34,072 nt of DNA, taken from assembly GCF_023895975.1 (NCBI RefSeq), contig NZ_JALBWM010000046.1:1-34072 (forward strand), given 5' to 3'. Position numbers and translations under genes: made by a program. This document shows positions 1 through 9,040 of this stretch, piece after piece; position 1 is the first letter of the stretch, and each line of letters opens with the position of its first letter. The stretch comes from Microbulbifer okhotskensis (GTDB lineage: Bacteria > Pseudomonadota > Gammaproteobacteria > Pseudomonadales > Cellvibrionaceae). The notes below the pieces were generated by a model, which saw only the letters and a program-made list of their open reading frames with translations, made no database searches and was not told where the DNA came from.

Positions 1-478
1 ATCTGGCCGTGGTTCCTACCTATTTCGCCCCCTAAAACTGTCCGAAGTATTGTTTCAGCCATTCCTACCTTTTCTTGCCCTGTTAAGAATCTTACGAATA
101 ATGCGTGTTGATAGCCTAGCTGTTCACGGAAAGCAGTTAGTTTTGAATGATCTTTGAAGCTTGCTTCTCGATTGGTGGATTTTTAACTTCAATTGCTAAA
201 AGATTTTCTGTTGTAATTCGTCTATGAATAATAACGTCTGGTACGACTTCACGCTGAAAAATATGTCCCTTGGGAGAGATTGCATACATTAATTTTTTAA
301 TATCATTCCCTTCTCGATCATATTTACAATCTATAGTCCAACCTGGAAAATATGGCGTTAATTTTGTTGCTAACTGGTGAGAGATGGCTTGTTCGCTAAT
401 ATTATTTTGAAGGGCGTCACTTTGCTCTTGTATGAAATCATATAGTGATTTCTCAACATCTATTCCCTCTATTTTCAC
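1..478 (-). pseudogene. PD-(D/E)XK nuclease-like protein, frameshifted and truncated by the window edge
   Basis: The first open part (137-478) gives 113 residues from a GTG start with a strong GGAGG site just upstream. Near residues 80-100 it carries PDVIIHRR followed by LLAIEVKN, the PD...(D/E)xK pattern of restriction-type nuclease folds. The frame then stops at 137-139. In the -1 frame, from about position 157 down to base 1, the same gene goes on: a KL-AFREQLGYQHALFVRF stretch follows, as expected after the ExK strand in this fold. The shift falls near 150-165. The gene continues past base 1, so its full length is unknown. It lies in AT-rich DNA beside a tRNA. A sequencing error is possible. 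The fold assignment is inferred from motifs; the biological role is unknown. Confidence 0.6.
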
Positions 479-551
479 ATTTCCTCCGCATCTCTAACAG
501 TAAATTAAGGGTTCTTCCGCAAGTTACCTTCGTCTAGGCCATTTCAGAAAT

Positions 552-749
552 CTATAAAATTTCCAGGATAGACTTCCAACTATCGGTTTCTTTGCCGCTT
601 AGCTTATTGGCCATCATGGTGACTTTCCCAACCACTGTAATAAAAAGAATCACTCCCCCAGAAATGATATCACTTCCCTTCTTGTGATTTATTAAAGGCC
701 AAATCCTATCAACCCAATAAGTAGCTTTAAAACCCGTAGCACACAGTAA
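552..749 (-). other. Short hydrophobic open frame without a normal start
   Basis: On the minus strand a stop-free stretch of about 65 codons ends at the TAG at 552-554. Its translation has a plausible membrane segment (SGGVILFITVVGKVTMM) followed by a polar tail ending KSILEIL, which reads more like protein than noise. It is preceded by an in-frame TGA at 750-752 and has no ATG, GTG or TTG before the membrane segment. It may be the 3' remnant of a decayed gene. I do not recognise it. Confidence 0.25.
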
Positions 750-754
750 TCACA

Positions 755-1151
755 CACCTACCAAATTTCAAAATTCTACAAATCTTCCTGGGGCAACCCA
801 AACCAATAATTTCCCGCCAAGCCCCGCTAACTCTACGGCCTCCCGGCCACTCTGATCAAAAAAACATACCGGCAAACGGGCCGCCGGTCACTCCTCCCCA
901 CGCCTGCCGACTTTTGGCTTTCTTTTGGTTGGTGAAATTGAGGAAGAGGTCGGGCTATGAGGTGGTGCGGGCTCTAGGGCAAGTTGGCTTTCCACACAAT
1001 AATGAAGAGTTTTGAAGAGAAGTGAAGAAGGGTTTCGTCTAGGCCGACAGCGGATCACTGGTGCCCACAGGTGGGGCAATTGAGAACCAAAAAAATTCTA
1101 CGTGGACACTTTAGTGGTTTTTGGCGTTAATTGGCACGTTTAGAAAACAAT
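755..1151. other. Gene-poor stretch between AT-rich flank and tRNA-Phe
   Basis: No convincing gene is visible. A 63-codon minus-strand frame (888-1079) is rich in Pro, Arg and Ser and looks like an artefact. A 12-base direct repeat (TTCGTCTAGGCC) occurs at 529-540 and 1034-1045, and TGGTGCCC at 1059-1066 copies the last 8 bases of the tRNA-Phe 3' end. Both are short and may be chance. Confidence 0.4.
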
Positions 1152-1186
1152 AAAAAACCCGCGAAAGCGAGTGCTGACGCGGGTTT
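1152..1186 (-). terminator. Rho-independent terminator after tRNA-Phe
   Basis: Read on the minus strand, AAACCCGCG and CGCGGGTTT form a 9-bp stem around a loop of about 14 bases, and the T-run after the second arm is continuous with it. It lies directly downstream of the tRNA 3' CCA end. Confidence 0.85.
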
Positions 1187-1191
1187 AAATA

Positions 1192-1267
1192 TGGTGCCCG
1201 GAGGCGGAATCGAACCACCGACACGGGGATTTTCAATCCCCTGCTCTACCGACTGAGCTATCCGGGC
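1192..1267 (-). tRNA. tRNA-Phe (GAA)
   Basis: Read on the minus strand this is a 76-base cloverleaf with CCA encoded. The acceptor arms GCCCGGA and TCCGGGC pair fully. The D-arm is AGCTC...GAGC, the anticodon stem GGGGA/TCCCC encloses loop TTGAAAA with anticodon GAA, and the T-loop GGTTCGATTCC is standard. A strong promoter lies upstream and a terminator downstream, so it appears to be transcribed alone. Its 3' end faces the AT-rich flank at 1-750, the side on which an integrative element using this tRNA would lie. Confidence 0.97.
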
Positions 1268-1308
1268 TTCGCGATTTTTCTGGGTTGCCCCTGTGTCGCG
1301 AGGCGCGT

Positions 1309-1337
1309 ATTAAAGCCCTTCCCCATGTCCGAGTCAA
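1309..1337 (-). promoter_or_regulatory. Promoter of tRNA-Phe
   Basis: On the minus strand a -35 TTGACT (1332-1337) and a -10 TTTAAT (1309-1314) each match 5 of 6 consensus bases and are exactly 17 bases apart. The -10 is followed by a GC-rich discriminator (ACGCGCC), the type found at stable-RNA promoters under stringent control. That control is inferred. Confidence 0.75.
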
Positions 1338-1392
1338 CCCTTTGATTGTAAAAAGTTTTTTTTCTTTATTGAGGGGGCTTTGGAAGGCCGAG

Positions 1393-1668
1393 TTACTGCT
1401 GTTCTGGAGGCACGTAGCCGTCAGCGGCGTCATATGCTTCACCGCTTAGGAACTTCATCATCTGGTCGCCCAGGTAGGCGCGGCTCGAGGGCTCCATCAT
1501 GTTCAGGTGTTTTTCGTTAATCAGCATGGTTTGGTGGGACATCCATTCCAGCCAGGCTTTCTTGGAAACATGCTCGAAGATGTCCATGCCTTTGGGGCCG
1601 GGGAAGGGCGGTGCATCCAGGCCTTCCAATTCCTCTTGGTACTTGCGACAGAATACGGTTCTGGACAT
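1393..1668 (-). CDS. yggX: YggX family Fe(2+)-trafficking / oxidative protection protein
   Basis: This 91-residue cytoplasmic protein has the usual YggX length. It begins [18 protein letters not shown], with the conserved Cys7 and the following PPFPGPKG segment, and then shows the helical pattern [21 protein letters not shown] typical of the family. YggX proteins protect iron-sulfur enzymes from oxidative damage and are thought to take part in iron handling; the exact mechanism is debated. It starts 15 bases after the mutY stop, with a GGAGGA site, so mutY and yggX are very likely cotranscribed. This pairing is widespread in gammaproteobacteria and makes sense because MutY carries a 4Fe-4S cluster. 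Confidence 0.95.
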   Translation of the reverse strand: MSRTVFCRKYQEELEGLDAPPFPGPKGMDIFEHVSKKAWLEWMSHQTMLINEKHLNMMEPSSRAYLGDQMMKFLSGEAYDAADGYVPPEQQ

Positions 1669-1683
1669 GGACTCCTCCTGATT

Positions 1684-2769
1684 TTAGTCGGCAGTGGTTG
1701 GGGCGAGCAGGGGGGCCTGCAGCGCCACTAGTTGTTTTGCCAGCTTGACGATAGGGGCGGGTAGCCCCAATTCCTGGGCCGCGCGAGGGCGGTTTAAACG
1801 TCGCAGTTTATACCAGCCTGCGCCGCTCTCCGCTACCCGTGCGGGGACTTTGCCCAGCTGTATCCACACCGGGGAAATATCCAGGTGGAAGTGGGTAAAG
1901 GTGTGGCGTAGGGTGGGCAGCGTTTGGATCTCATCGGCGCGCCAGCGTCGGGCTTTGAGCCAGTCAATTGCACTGTCGGATTCCGGGGGGCACCAGAGTC
2001 CGCCCCAAATGCCACTGGGTGGACGCTGTTGCAGGTAGATATCTCCACTGTGTTCCAGCAGTAATAGTGTGGTGCTGCGCAGAGGCTTTTCCTTGCGCGG
2101 TTTCTTGCCAGGGTAATCTTGTGGGTTGCCCTGAGCGTGGGCCACGCAGGATTTCTTTAGCGGGCACTCTTCACAGCGGGGTTTGGAGCGAGTGCACAGG
2201 GTGGCGCCCAGATCCATCATCACCTGGGTATAGTCGTTCACACGTTTGTCCGGGGTGTAGGTTTCGGCCAGTTCCCACAATTGATTGGCAACGGCGGTTT
2301 GTCCAGGCCAGCCCTCCACCGCGTGGAATCGGGCCAGTACCCGTTTGACGTTGCCGTCGAGGATTGGCGCCCTGAGTCCCATGCTGATACTGGCGATAGC
2401 GCCGGCAGTAGAGCGGCCGATGCCACTCAGCCCAATGAGCGCTTCCACATCGCGGGGGAATTCACCCCCATGTTCCTCAGCGATTGTCTGCGCGCATTTG
2501 TGCAGGTTGCGGGCTCGGGCGTAATAGCCGAGACCGCTCCAGTGCGCCAGGACCTTGTCCTGGGGCGCGCGGGCGAGACTTTGCAGAGTGGGGAAGCTCT
2601 GCATAAAGCGCTCAAAGTAGGGGATCACCGTGGTGACCTGAGTCTGTTGCAGCATGATCTCGGATACCCACACGCGGTAGGGGTTGATGTCCTGCTGCCA
2701 GGGGAGGTCTTTGCGCCCTTGCTTGTCGAACCATTTCAGGGCGGCGTTTTGGAATTGCTTTGGGGTCAT
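1684..2769 (-). CDS. mutY: A/G-specific adenine glycosylase MutY
   Basis: The enzyme removes adenine mispaired with 8-oxoguanine or guanine in DNA. The 361-residue product is close to the E. coli length (350). Seen in the sequence: Glu37 in [11 protein letters not shown], the helix-hairpin-helix [12 protein letters not shown] (residues 114-125), catalytic Asp138 in ILDGNVKRV, and the 4Fe-4S ligands Cys192, Cys199, Cys202 and Cys208 in C-x6-C-x2-C-x5-C spacing. The C-terminal third is the Nudix-like domain that recognises 8-oxoG. It lies 80 bases after an AsmA-like gene and directly before yggX. All key residues are intact. Confidence 0.97.
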   Translation of the reverse strand: MTPKQFQNAALKWFDKQGRKDLPWQQDINPYRVWVSEIMLQQTQVTTVIPYFERFMQSFPTLQSLARAPQDKVLAHWSGLGYYARARNLHKCAQTIAEEHGGEFPRDVEALIGLSGIGRSTAGAIASISMGLRAPILDGNVKRVLARFHAVEGWPGQTAVANQLWELAETYTPDKRVNDYTQVMMDLGATLCTRSKPRCEECPLKKSCVAHAQGNPQDYPGKKPRKEKPLRSTTLLLLEHSGDIYLQQRPPSGIWGGLWCPPESDSAIDWLKARRWRADEIQTLPTLRHTFTHFHLDISPVWIQLGKVPARVAESGAGWYKLRRLNRPRAAQELGLPAPIVKLAKQLVALQAPLLAPTTAD

Positions 2770-2848
2770 GGGGATACTGCGGGGCTGGAGTCTGTGAATG
2801 AACGCGGAAGCGGTGCACCGGGTGGGCCCGGTGCACTTTGGCGGGGCC

Positions 2849-4996
2849 TTAGCGGCCGAACAAATTTTTCAGTTTTTCTTTCAGTTCGTCGACCTTTTCT
2901 TCCACTTTATCGCCATATTTCTTTTTGGCTTTGTGTTTTAGCTCCTCGCGTACTAAGTCGTCGAGGCGGCGGCTGTCCGGTTTGCAGGTGCTGATATTCA
3001 CATCGTCGAAGTCGCCTTTGCAGCGCAGCGGCAGCGGCCGGTTGCGCCAGCGCTCGTTGCGCACGGTACAGCCGTCGGCAGAGGTACTCTCACCGACCAA
3101 GGCGAGACCGAGTTTGAAGTCGAAGTCCTGCTTTTTCAGGTCTACTTCACCATCGCCGGTAAGGGCGATATTTTCGATGCCGGCAAGAATTTCACTTACC
3201 TCAACATCATTCCCTTTGACCGCGATGGTTGCTCGCAGGTCTTGCAAACCGGTGCTTTCGGGCCAGTCCCGCGTGGGCATTTCGGTGCTCTCGGCATAGC
3301 TGAACAGCTGACACATGTTTTTCTCCAGATTGAATGGAGAAATCGTCATCTCTTTACTGGAAACCTTTACGGAGGCGCGCAAGTTTTTTTGTAGGTCTAC
3401 AGAGGTTTTTCCCTGGGTCTTGGCGTCCCAATTGACACTGGCTTTGCCGGCCAGCTCGACCTCTTCACTGGGGAACAGCGCTTCCTGTACCTTGCCGATA
3501 TCCACGTCGGTAAGACCACCGCGCATTTGTGCCTCGGCGGACTGGGCACGGGCATTGAGTTGGCCATTGGTGTTTAGCTGACCGCCATAAATATCGGCAC
3601 TGAGTTTCTGTAGGCGGTAGAGGCCGTTGTCGATGGTGAGCTGTATCTCTGGGCTGTCCATCTGCAAGTCGGCGGCACGCAGTTGATCCAGGGCCAGGCT
3701 GATATTGGCATTGAAGCCGCGCAGTTCGCTGAGTGGCAGCGGCTGTGCTGTGGGTTGCGCCGTTGCCGTCTTGGACTTAACCGCCTGGGACTGGTCGCTT
3801 TGTGCGGTTTGCTCCACTTGTTCAGTGCCGCTGGCTGCTGGGACCTTGTCGTCACTGGAGCCCTGCTGTGTTTGCGCTGCTTGACCTTTTTCCTCTGAAG
3901 ACGGGGGCAGGTAGTTGTCCAGGTTAAAAGCGCTGCCGCGTAGATTAAGGTCCAGTCCAGGCATTTCTGCATTGCGCAACTGGGCATTACCACTGAAGGT
4001 GGCATTGTCCAATTGCAGTTGCAGCGGGGTTAGGTCGAGCTTTTGCTCGGTACCTTCGATGCTGGCTTCAATACTCAGTTTTTGCAGAGCGGCTTTATCG
4101 CGGGTGTCGATTTCGGAGCCGGTCAGTTCGAACCAGGGGCGCAGTGGGTCGGCACTGGCATTGATATTTAACTGTATGCGCCAGGGCTGGGTGCTGCTGT
4201 CCCTGCGCAGGTAGCCGCGCATATGCAGGCTGGCCCTGGCAGTGTTCTCAGAGGTGAAATTTACTTGCAGCGGTTGCAGGCGCAAGCCGTTAAGCCCCTC
4301 ATCCACAGCAAGCGTGCTGTCGAGTTTTAACTTCAGTGGGTGTTTCAGGTTGTTGCCGGTGATGTCGGCAGTGGCCGTGAGCTTGCCCGGTTCGCCGCCC
4401 GGCACTAGGTTAATAGCGCTTACCTGGAGGTCTTGGACCTTGTATTCCTTGTTGGTCTGGGCATCGTTGTAGAGCACCAGGCCTTTTTCGATGCGTAATT
4501 TTTGCAGGCTTAGCTCAACCTGTTGTTGCGCCGGTTCTTCCTGTTCTTTGGGGATGGAGAGTTTGGGGGGTTGTTTGCTCTGCGCTTCCAGGGCCTCAAT
4601 AATCAGTTCCCAGTTGCCGCGCCCTTCTTTGTCGACCCTAAGCTCAATTTGCGGGGCTACCAAGACAATTTCTTCGGCCTCTACTTTGCGTTGCAGTAGA
4701 GGTTTGAGGGCCACACCGATGGCAATTTTGTCTGCCTTGACCAAGGTTTGTTTTGGCAGTTTCAGTGGTGCCAGCTGTACATTTTCCAGTTGGAGGCCGA
4801 TCTTGGGCCATAGCTGCCAACCGATATCCCCTTCTAGCTGCAAGGAGATGCCCTGCTTGGCGGCGAGCTTTTCCAACTGCGGTTTGTATTGGTTGATATC
4901 GAGCCCTGCGAGCAGCCAGGCGACGGCGCCGGCGAGCAGCAGGAAGACAATCAAAAGTGCGATAAAAGTGCGCTTGATCCAGGCCATGGAGAGCAT
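2849..4996 (-). CDS. AsmA family protein (envelope, inner-membrane anchored)
   Basis: This 715-residue protein opens with a short basic segment and one hydrophobic helix (about residues 9-31, [22 protein letters not shown]), followed by [16 protein letters not shown], the classic AsmA N-terminus. The rest is a long periplasmic beta-rich region with repeated D-L/V-x-L patterns, a Gln/Ser/Thr-rich low-complexity linker at about residues 365-415, and a C-terminal AsmA_2-like domain. AsmA-like proteins belong to a group now linked to lipid movement between the inner and outer membranes; for this member that is inference. A second ATG three codons downstream is possible, but the first has AGGGACA upstream. 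It precedes mutY on the same strand. Confidence 0.9.
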   Translation of the reverse strand: MLSMAWIKRTFIALLIVFLLLAGAVAWLLAGLDINQYKPQLEKLAAKQGISLQLEGDIGWQLWPKIGLQLENVQLAPLKLPKQTLVKADKIAIGVALKPLLQRKVEAEEIVLVAPQIELRVDKEGRGNWELIIEALEAQSKQPPKLSIPKEQEEPAQQQVELSLQKLRIEKGLVLYNDAQTNKEYKVQDLQVSAINLVPGGEPGKLTATADITGNNLKHPLKLKLDSTLAVDEGLNGLRLQPLQVNFTSENTARASLHMRGYLRRDSSTQPWRIQLNINASADPLRPWFELTGSEIDTRDKAALQKLSIEASIEGTEQKLDLTPLQLQLDNATFSGNAQLRNAEMPGLDLNLRGSAFNLDNYLPPSSEEKGQAAQTQQGSSDDKVPAASGTEQVEQTAQSDQSQAVKSKTATAQPTAQPLPLSELRGFNANISLALDQLRAADLQMDSPEIQLTIDNGLYRLQKLSADIYGGQLNTNGQLNARAQSAEAQMRGGLTDVDIGKVQEALFPSEEVELAGKASVNWDAKTQGKTSVDLQKNLRASVKVSSKEMTISPFNLEKNMCQLFSYAESTEMPTRDWPESTGLQDLRATIAVKGNDVEVSEILAGIENIALTGDGEVDLKKQDFDFKLGLALVGESTSADGCTVRNERWRNRPLPLRCKGDFDDVNISTCKPDSRRLDDLVREELKHKAKKKYGDKVEEKVDELKEKLKNLFGR

Positions 4997-5163
4997 TGTC
5001 CCTGTTGTTTTGTAGAATATTAGTTGTGTGTTTCCACTTATCAGACGCCGCAGCGCGGCTCGATGTTCCCGCGCACTTCTACAAAGAGGTTATGCCGGAA
5101 TTGTAGGAGATGCAGCCCCGCGAGGCTGGGAATGCGCTGCGGGGCCATTGAAGCAGGTGTGTG

Positions 5164-7245
5164 TCAGAAAATAAACCGCACACCGGCTTCGATACTGCGG
5201 CCCGCTTCGGGGGCGTAGTCGCGCAGTAGGGAGGTGGAGTTGCGGATTTCTTCATCGAGCAGGTTACGGGCGCTGGCAAAGATGACTGCGTCGCTGTCGC
5301 CAATATTGAAGTTGTAGTGGGCGCTCAGGTCCATACGGGTATAACCGTCAGTCTCGTCTTCGTAGGCGCCGGCGCGATTCTGGTCCGCAGCTTCAGTAGT
5401 GCGCCATTCCCAACCCCACTGATCGTATTCCGCTCCCAGGGCGATCCCAAGGCGCAGGGGCGGCATACGGGGTACGTCGGAACTTTCTCTGGCAATATCC
5501 TCATCGAAACTGGCGCGCACAATATCGCCAAACAGGGTCAGGGAGAGATTGCTGCGCAGGGGAAATTTCACCGAGGCTTCAGCACCGTAGAAGGTGGCAT
5601 CGCGATTGGTATAGGCGTAAATGGGCAGCTCTTCATCAAACAGGTCATTGGTGTTCTGCGCGTAGATATAATCGCCGATGCGGTTAAAGAAGACACTGGC
5701 TTCAAACTGGGCGGCGTGCCAGCCACGGGCTGCTTCATTGTGGTGGTGATAGCCCAGCTCCAGATTAATGGAGCGCTCTTTGTCCAGGTCACTGTTTCCA
5801 ATTAAGTATGTGCCCTCGGCCAGGTGCTCGCCGTCGGCAAACAATTCTTCGGCTACCGGGGCGCGCTCGGAGCGGGTGGCTCCGACACTGATATGTTGGT
5901 GCTCTTGCAGGAAGTACTGCAAGGTGGCGCTGGTGCTGAATAGATTGAAGTTGCGATCTTCTTCGTATTCCGGATCGACATCGACACGCCCAATACGTGC
6001 GCCCAGGTCCAGATGCCAGTTGCCCCACTCACGTTCTTTCATGGTGAAAAGGCCGGCACTACGGGTGCGGGAGGGCTGGATAAATGCCCCTTCGTCTGAA
6101 GTGAAGTCTTTATCGGACAGCTGTAGGCCGTAGGCACCGCGCCACTCGCTGCCACTGTCATGGGTGATTTCCAGCCGGCCCTCCCAAGCTTGGTTGGCAT
6201 AGCGGGTACCGGCCGCGTCCTCTTCCAGCTCAACGTGTTCGTAGTCGTTGTAGCCGATGCGCAGGCGCATCTTGTCCCAATAATTGCTGTCGAAGCGGTG
6301 TTCGCCTTTGAGATCGTAGCGGGTTTGCGTCATATCGATGCGCACCGCTTCCACTTCGCTCTCTTCTTCATGATCTTCTTCCTCGTGCTCCTCTTCTTCG
6401 TGGTGGTGCTCGTGGGTGCCGAGGGGGATACCGTAGTTGTTTTCCAGCTTGTTGATGGAGAGGCCGAAATAGCCGCTGTCCGTAATCCAGGAAACACCGC
6501 CACTGTAGCTGTGGGCGCGGGCATTGGTGTTGCCCACGTAGCCGTCGGTGTTGAACCCCTCTTCGTGCTCGCCTTCGTCTTCGTCGTGATCGTGTTCTTC
6601 ATGTTCGACAATCGCGAGACCGGGAATTTCGGTATCGTCGTTCTCGCGGTAGACACCGTCGAAATACCAGGCCAGTTGCCCGGCACCGCCGCTAAAGCGA
6701 AATACTGAGGCGTCTTGGCGGTTGGCGGAGTCGTGGCGAAGTTCTACCGCGCCTTTAACCTCCTCGGGCACCTCCGTAGGGATACGTCCGTCGATAATAT
6801 TTACGACCCCGCCGATGGCGCCGCTGCCGTAGCGCAGGGCGGCGGGGCCGCGCAGTATCTCGATGCGCTCTGCCAGAAGGGGTTCGACACTGGCGGCGTG
6901 GTCGGCACTGGTACTGGAGGCGTCAGACACATCCAGATTGTCGTTCAGGATTTTCACCCGGTTGGCACTCTGGCCACGAATGACCGGCAGGCCGACGCCA
7001 CTGCCGAAGGAGGCGTTGGCGACACCCGGTTGGTTTTTCAGGGTCTCGCCGAGAGTGGCGGAAGCGGCTTTACGCAGGGTCTCGCCGGAGAGTACCGATA
7101 CGGGTGCGGCTACGGCATCAGCCGGCTTATCCAGAGGCGAGACAGTGACGTTAACTTCTTCCAGTTGATGGCTGTCTTTTGCGGCGCAAATAGCGGACAC
7201 AGCCAAGCTGGCGATGGCCAGGGCCAAAGTGTTGAACTTAGACAT
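5164..7245 (-). CDS. TonB-dependent receptor with His/acidic loops, probable zinc receptor (ZnuD-like)
   Basis: This 693-residue outer-membrane receptor has a signal peptide (residues 1-22), a TonB-box-like LEEVNVTVSP (28-37), and a plug domain with VIRGQSANRVKIL (88-100) and ILRGPAALRYGSGAIGGVVNI (130-150). A 22-strand-type barrel follows, ending in the C-terminal Phe of outer-membrane proteins. Two predicted surface loops are extremely rich in His, Glu and Asp: residues 214-229 and 278-299. Such loops occur in ZnuD-type zinc receptors and suggest capture of zinc or another divalent metal; the substrate is inferred. I saw no clear Zur box upstream. The gene follows a small Cys/His-rich exported protein on the same strand. 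Confidence 0.9.
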   Translation of the reverse strand: MSKFNTLALAIASLAVSAICAAKDSHQLEEVNVTVSPLDKPADAVAAPVSVLSGETLRKAASATLGETLKNQPGVANASFGSGVGLPVIRGQSANRVKILNDNLDVSDASSTSADHAASVEPLLAERIEILRGPAALRYGSGAIGGVVNIIDGRIPTEVPEEVKGAVELRHDSANRQDASVFRFSGGAGQLAWYFDGVYRENDDTEIPGLAIVEHEEHDHDEDEGEHEEGFNTDGYVGNTNARAHSYSGGVSWITDSGYFGLSINKLENNYGIPLGTHEHHHEEEEHEEEDHEEESEVEAVRIDMTQTRYDLKGEHRFDSNYWDKMRLRIGYNDYEHVELEEDAAGTRYANQAWEGRLEITHDSGSEWRGAYGLQLSDKDFTSDEGAFIQPSRTRSAGLFTMKEREWGNWHLDLGARIGRVDVDPEYEEDRNFNLFSTSATLQYFLQEHQHISVGATRSERAPVAEELFADGEHLAEGTYLIGNSDLDKERSINLELGYHHHNEAARGWHAAQFEASVFFNRIGDYIYAQNTNDLFDEELPIYAYTNRDATFYGAEASVKFPLRSNLSLTLFGDIVRASFDEDIARESSDVPRMPPLRLGIALGAEYDQWGWEWRTTEAADQNRAGAYEDETDGYTRMDLSAHYNFNIGDSDAVIFASARNLLDEEIRNSTSLLRDYAPEAGRSIEAGVRFIF

Positions 7246-7266
7246 TGGTTTTTATTCCTGTCACAG

Positions 7267-7304
7267 GCGGATGTCGCCATACGCGTACGAGCGCGGCCAT
7301 CCGC
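7267..7304 (-). promoter_or_regulatory. Imperfect hairpin in the receptor leader
   Basis: GCGGATG (7267-7273) and CATCCGC (7298-7304) form a 7-bp stem, with extra partial pairing inside, between the small exported protein gene and the receptor start. There is no T-run suitable for termination. It could affect message processing or translation; a function is not shown. Confidence 0.3.
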
Positions 7305-7328
7305 TAAAAAATTATCAGTTTTTTGGGG

Positions 7329-7628
7329 TTAGTTGAGTGACAGGGAAACGGGAGGGGCGCGGGCATTCTGGCGCTCTGGCTGGCAATCGCGTGCTGTTGG
7401 CACAGAGGGCTGGTTGTAGTGACTTTGGGGCTCAGCCTGAACGAGCAATGGCTCGCTGCCGAGTGCTGCAGGTGAATGCATACAGCACAGGTCACACATT
7501 TCCACCTGGGTATTGCCCACGTGGAAGTGCTCCGCCCACAGCGGCTGAGCTGCGACTATGGCGAGTAGCAGAAACAGGCTGGCCCAGTATTGGGATTTTC
7601 GGCGCTTTAAGGTAACCATGCGCAGCAT
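7329..7628 (-). CDS. Small exported Cys/His-containing protein, upstream partner of the metal receptor
   Basis: This 99-residue protein has a basic start (MLRMVTLKRRKSQYW), a hydrophobic core (ASLFLLLAIVAAQ) and a likely signal-peptidase site near LWA/EH, so it is predicted to be periplasmic or secreted. Just after the signal comes EHFHVGNTQVEMCDLCCMHS, a cluster of three His and three Cys that could bind a metal. The remainder is Pro/Gln-rich and low in complexity. It lies 83 bases before the TonB-dependent receptor on the same strand, so a shared transcript is likely. I recall short Cys/His exported proteins beside metal receptors in other gammaproteobacteria but cannot assign a family with certainty. 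A start at the second ATG (7619) is also possible. Confidence 0.65.
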   Translation of the reverse strand: MLRMVTLKRRKSQYWASLFLLLAIVAAQPLWAEHFHVGNTQVEMCDLCCMHSPAALGSEPLLVQAEPQSHYNQPSVPTARDCQPERQNARAPPVSLSLN

Positions 7629-7674
7629 GATAGAACTTAACTGTTACGAATCAAGTTTCATCTGTCACTAGCGG

Positions 7675-7703
7675 GCCACAGGGAGTGTCATTCATCCTAT
7701 AAT
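7675..7703 (+). promoter_or_regulatory. Candidate promoter of the hisBHAF operon
   Basis: A perfect -10 TATAAT lies at 7698-7703, about 40 bases before the hisB ATG. The -35 position 17 bases upstream (GCCACA, 7675-7680) is a poor match, so an activator or a weak promoter is possible. No attenuator-like run of His codons is visible between it and hisB. Confidence 0.4.
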
Positions 7704-7744
7704 TTGCGCCCTCTGTCTTATCGTCCCAATAAGGATTGCTCTCG

Positions 7745-8332
7745 ATGCGCACAGCTAGCGTCACCCGTGACACCCTGGAAACCAAGATTGAAGTCAGCGT
7801 TAACCTGGACGGCCAAGGTCATGGCCAGTTCAATACCGGGGTTCCTTTCCTGGAGCATATGCTCGATCAAATCGCCCGCCACGGCATGATCGACATGGAC
7901 ATCAGCTGTGATGGCGATACTCATATCGATGACCACCATACGGTGGAGGATATCGGCATTACCCTAGGTAAGGCCATCACCCAGGCTTTGGGGGATAAGA
8001 AGGGCATGACCCGCTACGGCCACAGCTACGTGCCTCTGGATGAGGCACTCTCCCGCGTGGTGATCGATTTCTCCGGGCGGCCCGGCCTGGTAATGGACGT
8101 GCCTTTCACCCAGAAGCGTATCGGCAACTTTGATACCGAATTGTTCTACGAATTTTTTCAGGGATTTGTGAATCACGCGATGGTAAGCATGCATATCGAC
8201 TGTCTGCGCGGCCACAACGCTCACCATCAAGTGGAAACGGTATTTAAGGCATTTGGTCGTGCCCTGCGTATGGCACTGACTCTGGACCCGCGTATGGCCG
8301 GTACTATGCCTTCCACCAAGGGAGTGCTGTGA
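7745..8332 (+). CDS. hisB: Imidazoleglycerol-phosphate dehydratase
   Basis: HisB removes water from imidazoleglycerol phosphate to give imidazole acetol phosphate in histidine synthesis. The 195-residue product is the monofunctional type, lacking the histidinol-phosphatase domain of the E. coli fusion. Metal-binding motifs are visible: [26 protein letters not shown], and [10 protein letters not shown] near the C-terminus, together with PLDEALSR. I chose the ATG at 7745 because AAGGA (7731-7735) is well placed before it; a TTG three codons upstream would put the site out of range. Its stop overlaps the hisH start (TGATG), indicating coupled translation. Confidence 0.97.
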   Translation: MRTASVTRDTLETKIEVSVNLDGQGHGQFNTGVPFLEHMLDQIARHGMIDMDISCDGDTHIDDHHTVEDIGITLGKAITQALGDKKGMTRYGHSYVPLDEALSRVVIDFSGRPGLVMDVPFTQKRIGNFDTELFYEFFQGFVNHAMVSMHIDCLRGHNAHHQVETVFKAFGRALRMALTLDPRMAGTMPSTKGVL

Positions 8333-8982
8333 TGGGCAAGGTTGCGGTACTTGATTACGGCATGGGCAACCTGCACTCAGTGGCCAGTGCCCTGAACAAA
8401 GTGGCACCCGAGGCTGAAGTGGTGCTGGCTCAGACGCCGGAGCAGGCCGAGGATGCCGAGCGCATGATAGTGCCGGGAGTGGGCGCGATTCGCGATTGCA
8501 TGGCGGGGTTTGTCGATGCGGGTTTTGCGCCGCTGCTGCGCGATGTTATTCGTGCGGGCACCCCGGTCTTGGGGATCTGTGTGGGTATGCAGATCATGAT
8601 GCACCACAGCGAGGAAAATAATGGCGTTGACTGCCTGGGGGTTTTTTCGGAGCCGGTAAAGTTCTTTGGCAATAATATTCCGCCAACGCAGAGCGCCGAG
8701 CGTCTGAAAGTCCCCCATATGGGCTGGAACAGTGTGCAGCAGACGCAGTCGCATCCCCTGTGGGCCGATATTGCCGATGACAGTCGTTTTTATTTTGTTC
8801 ACAGCTACTACGTGCCCGCGAATAATAACCCGGATATTGCCGGGCAAACGGAGTACGGTGTGTCCCTGGCTGCGGCAGTGGCCAGGGGAAATATCTTCGC
8901 CACTCAGTTCCATCCGGAGAAGAGCGCTGAAGCAGGCTTGCAACTGTTAAAGAATTTTGTCAGTTGGAATGGTCGAGTCTGA
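8332..8982 (+). CDS. hisH: Imidazole glycerol phosphate synthase, glutamine amidotransferase subunit
   Basis: HisH releases ammonia from glutamine and feeds it to HisF. The 216-residue class I amidotransferase shows the nucleophile Cys83 in GICVGMQ, the oxyanion region PGVGAIRDCM, and the His/Glu pair in QFHPEKSAE near the C-terminus. The start is the ATG that overlaps the hisB stop by one base; a GTG one codon earlier is possible but less likely. It is the second gene of hisB-hisH-hisA-hisF and should form a 1:1 complex with the hisF product 0.8 kb downstream. Confidence 0.97.
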   Translation: MGKVAVLDYGMGNLHSVASALNKVAPEAEVVLAQTPEQAEDAERMIVPGVGAIRDCMAGFVDAGFAPLLRDVIRAGTPVLGICVGMQIMMHHSEENNGVDCLGVFSEPVKFFGNNIPPTQSAERLKVPHMGWNSVQQTQSHPLWADIADDSRFYFVHSYYVPANNNPDIAGQTEYGVSLAAAVARGNIFATQFHPEKSAEAGLQLLKNFVSWNGRV

Positions 8983-9040
8983 TTCTGATAGAGATGACCC
9001 TCTGATCACATTGAAATTACCGCCGACGTAAAGAAAAGAT

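Noticed and set aside
888..1079. 63-codon minus-strand frame ending TKRKPKVGRRGEE
   Set aside because: Strongly biased composition, no domain, and a known style of artefact near repeats; no ribosome site seen.
1059..1199. Attachment-site pair: 8-base copy of the tRNA-Phe 3' end
   Set aside because: Eight bases match by chance too easily; real attachment repeats here are normally longer.
7629..7744. Zur box upstream of the zinc-receptor unit
   Set aside because: No palindrome resembling the gammaproteobacterial Zur consensus could be found.
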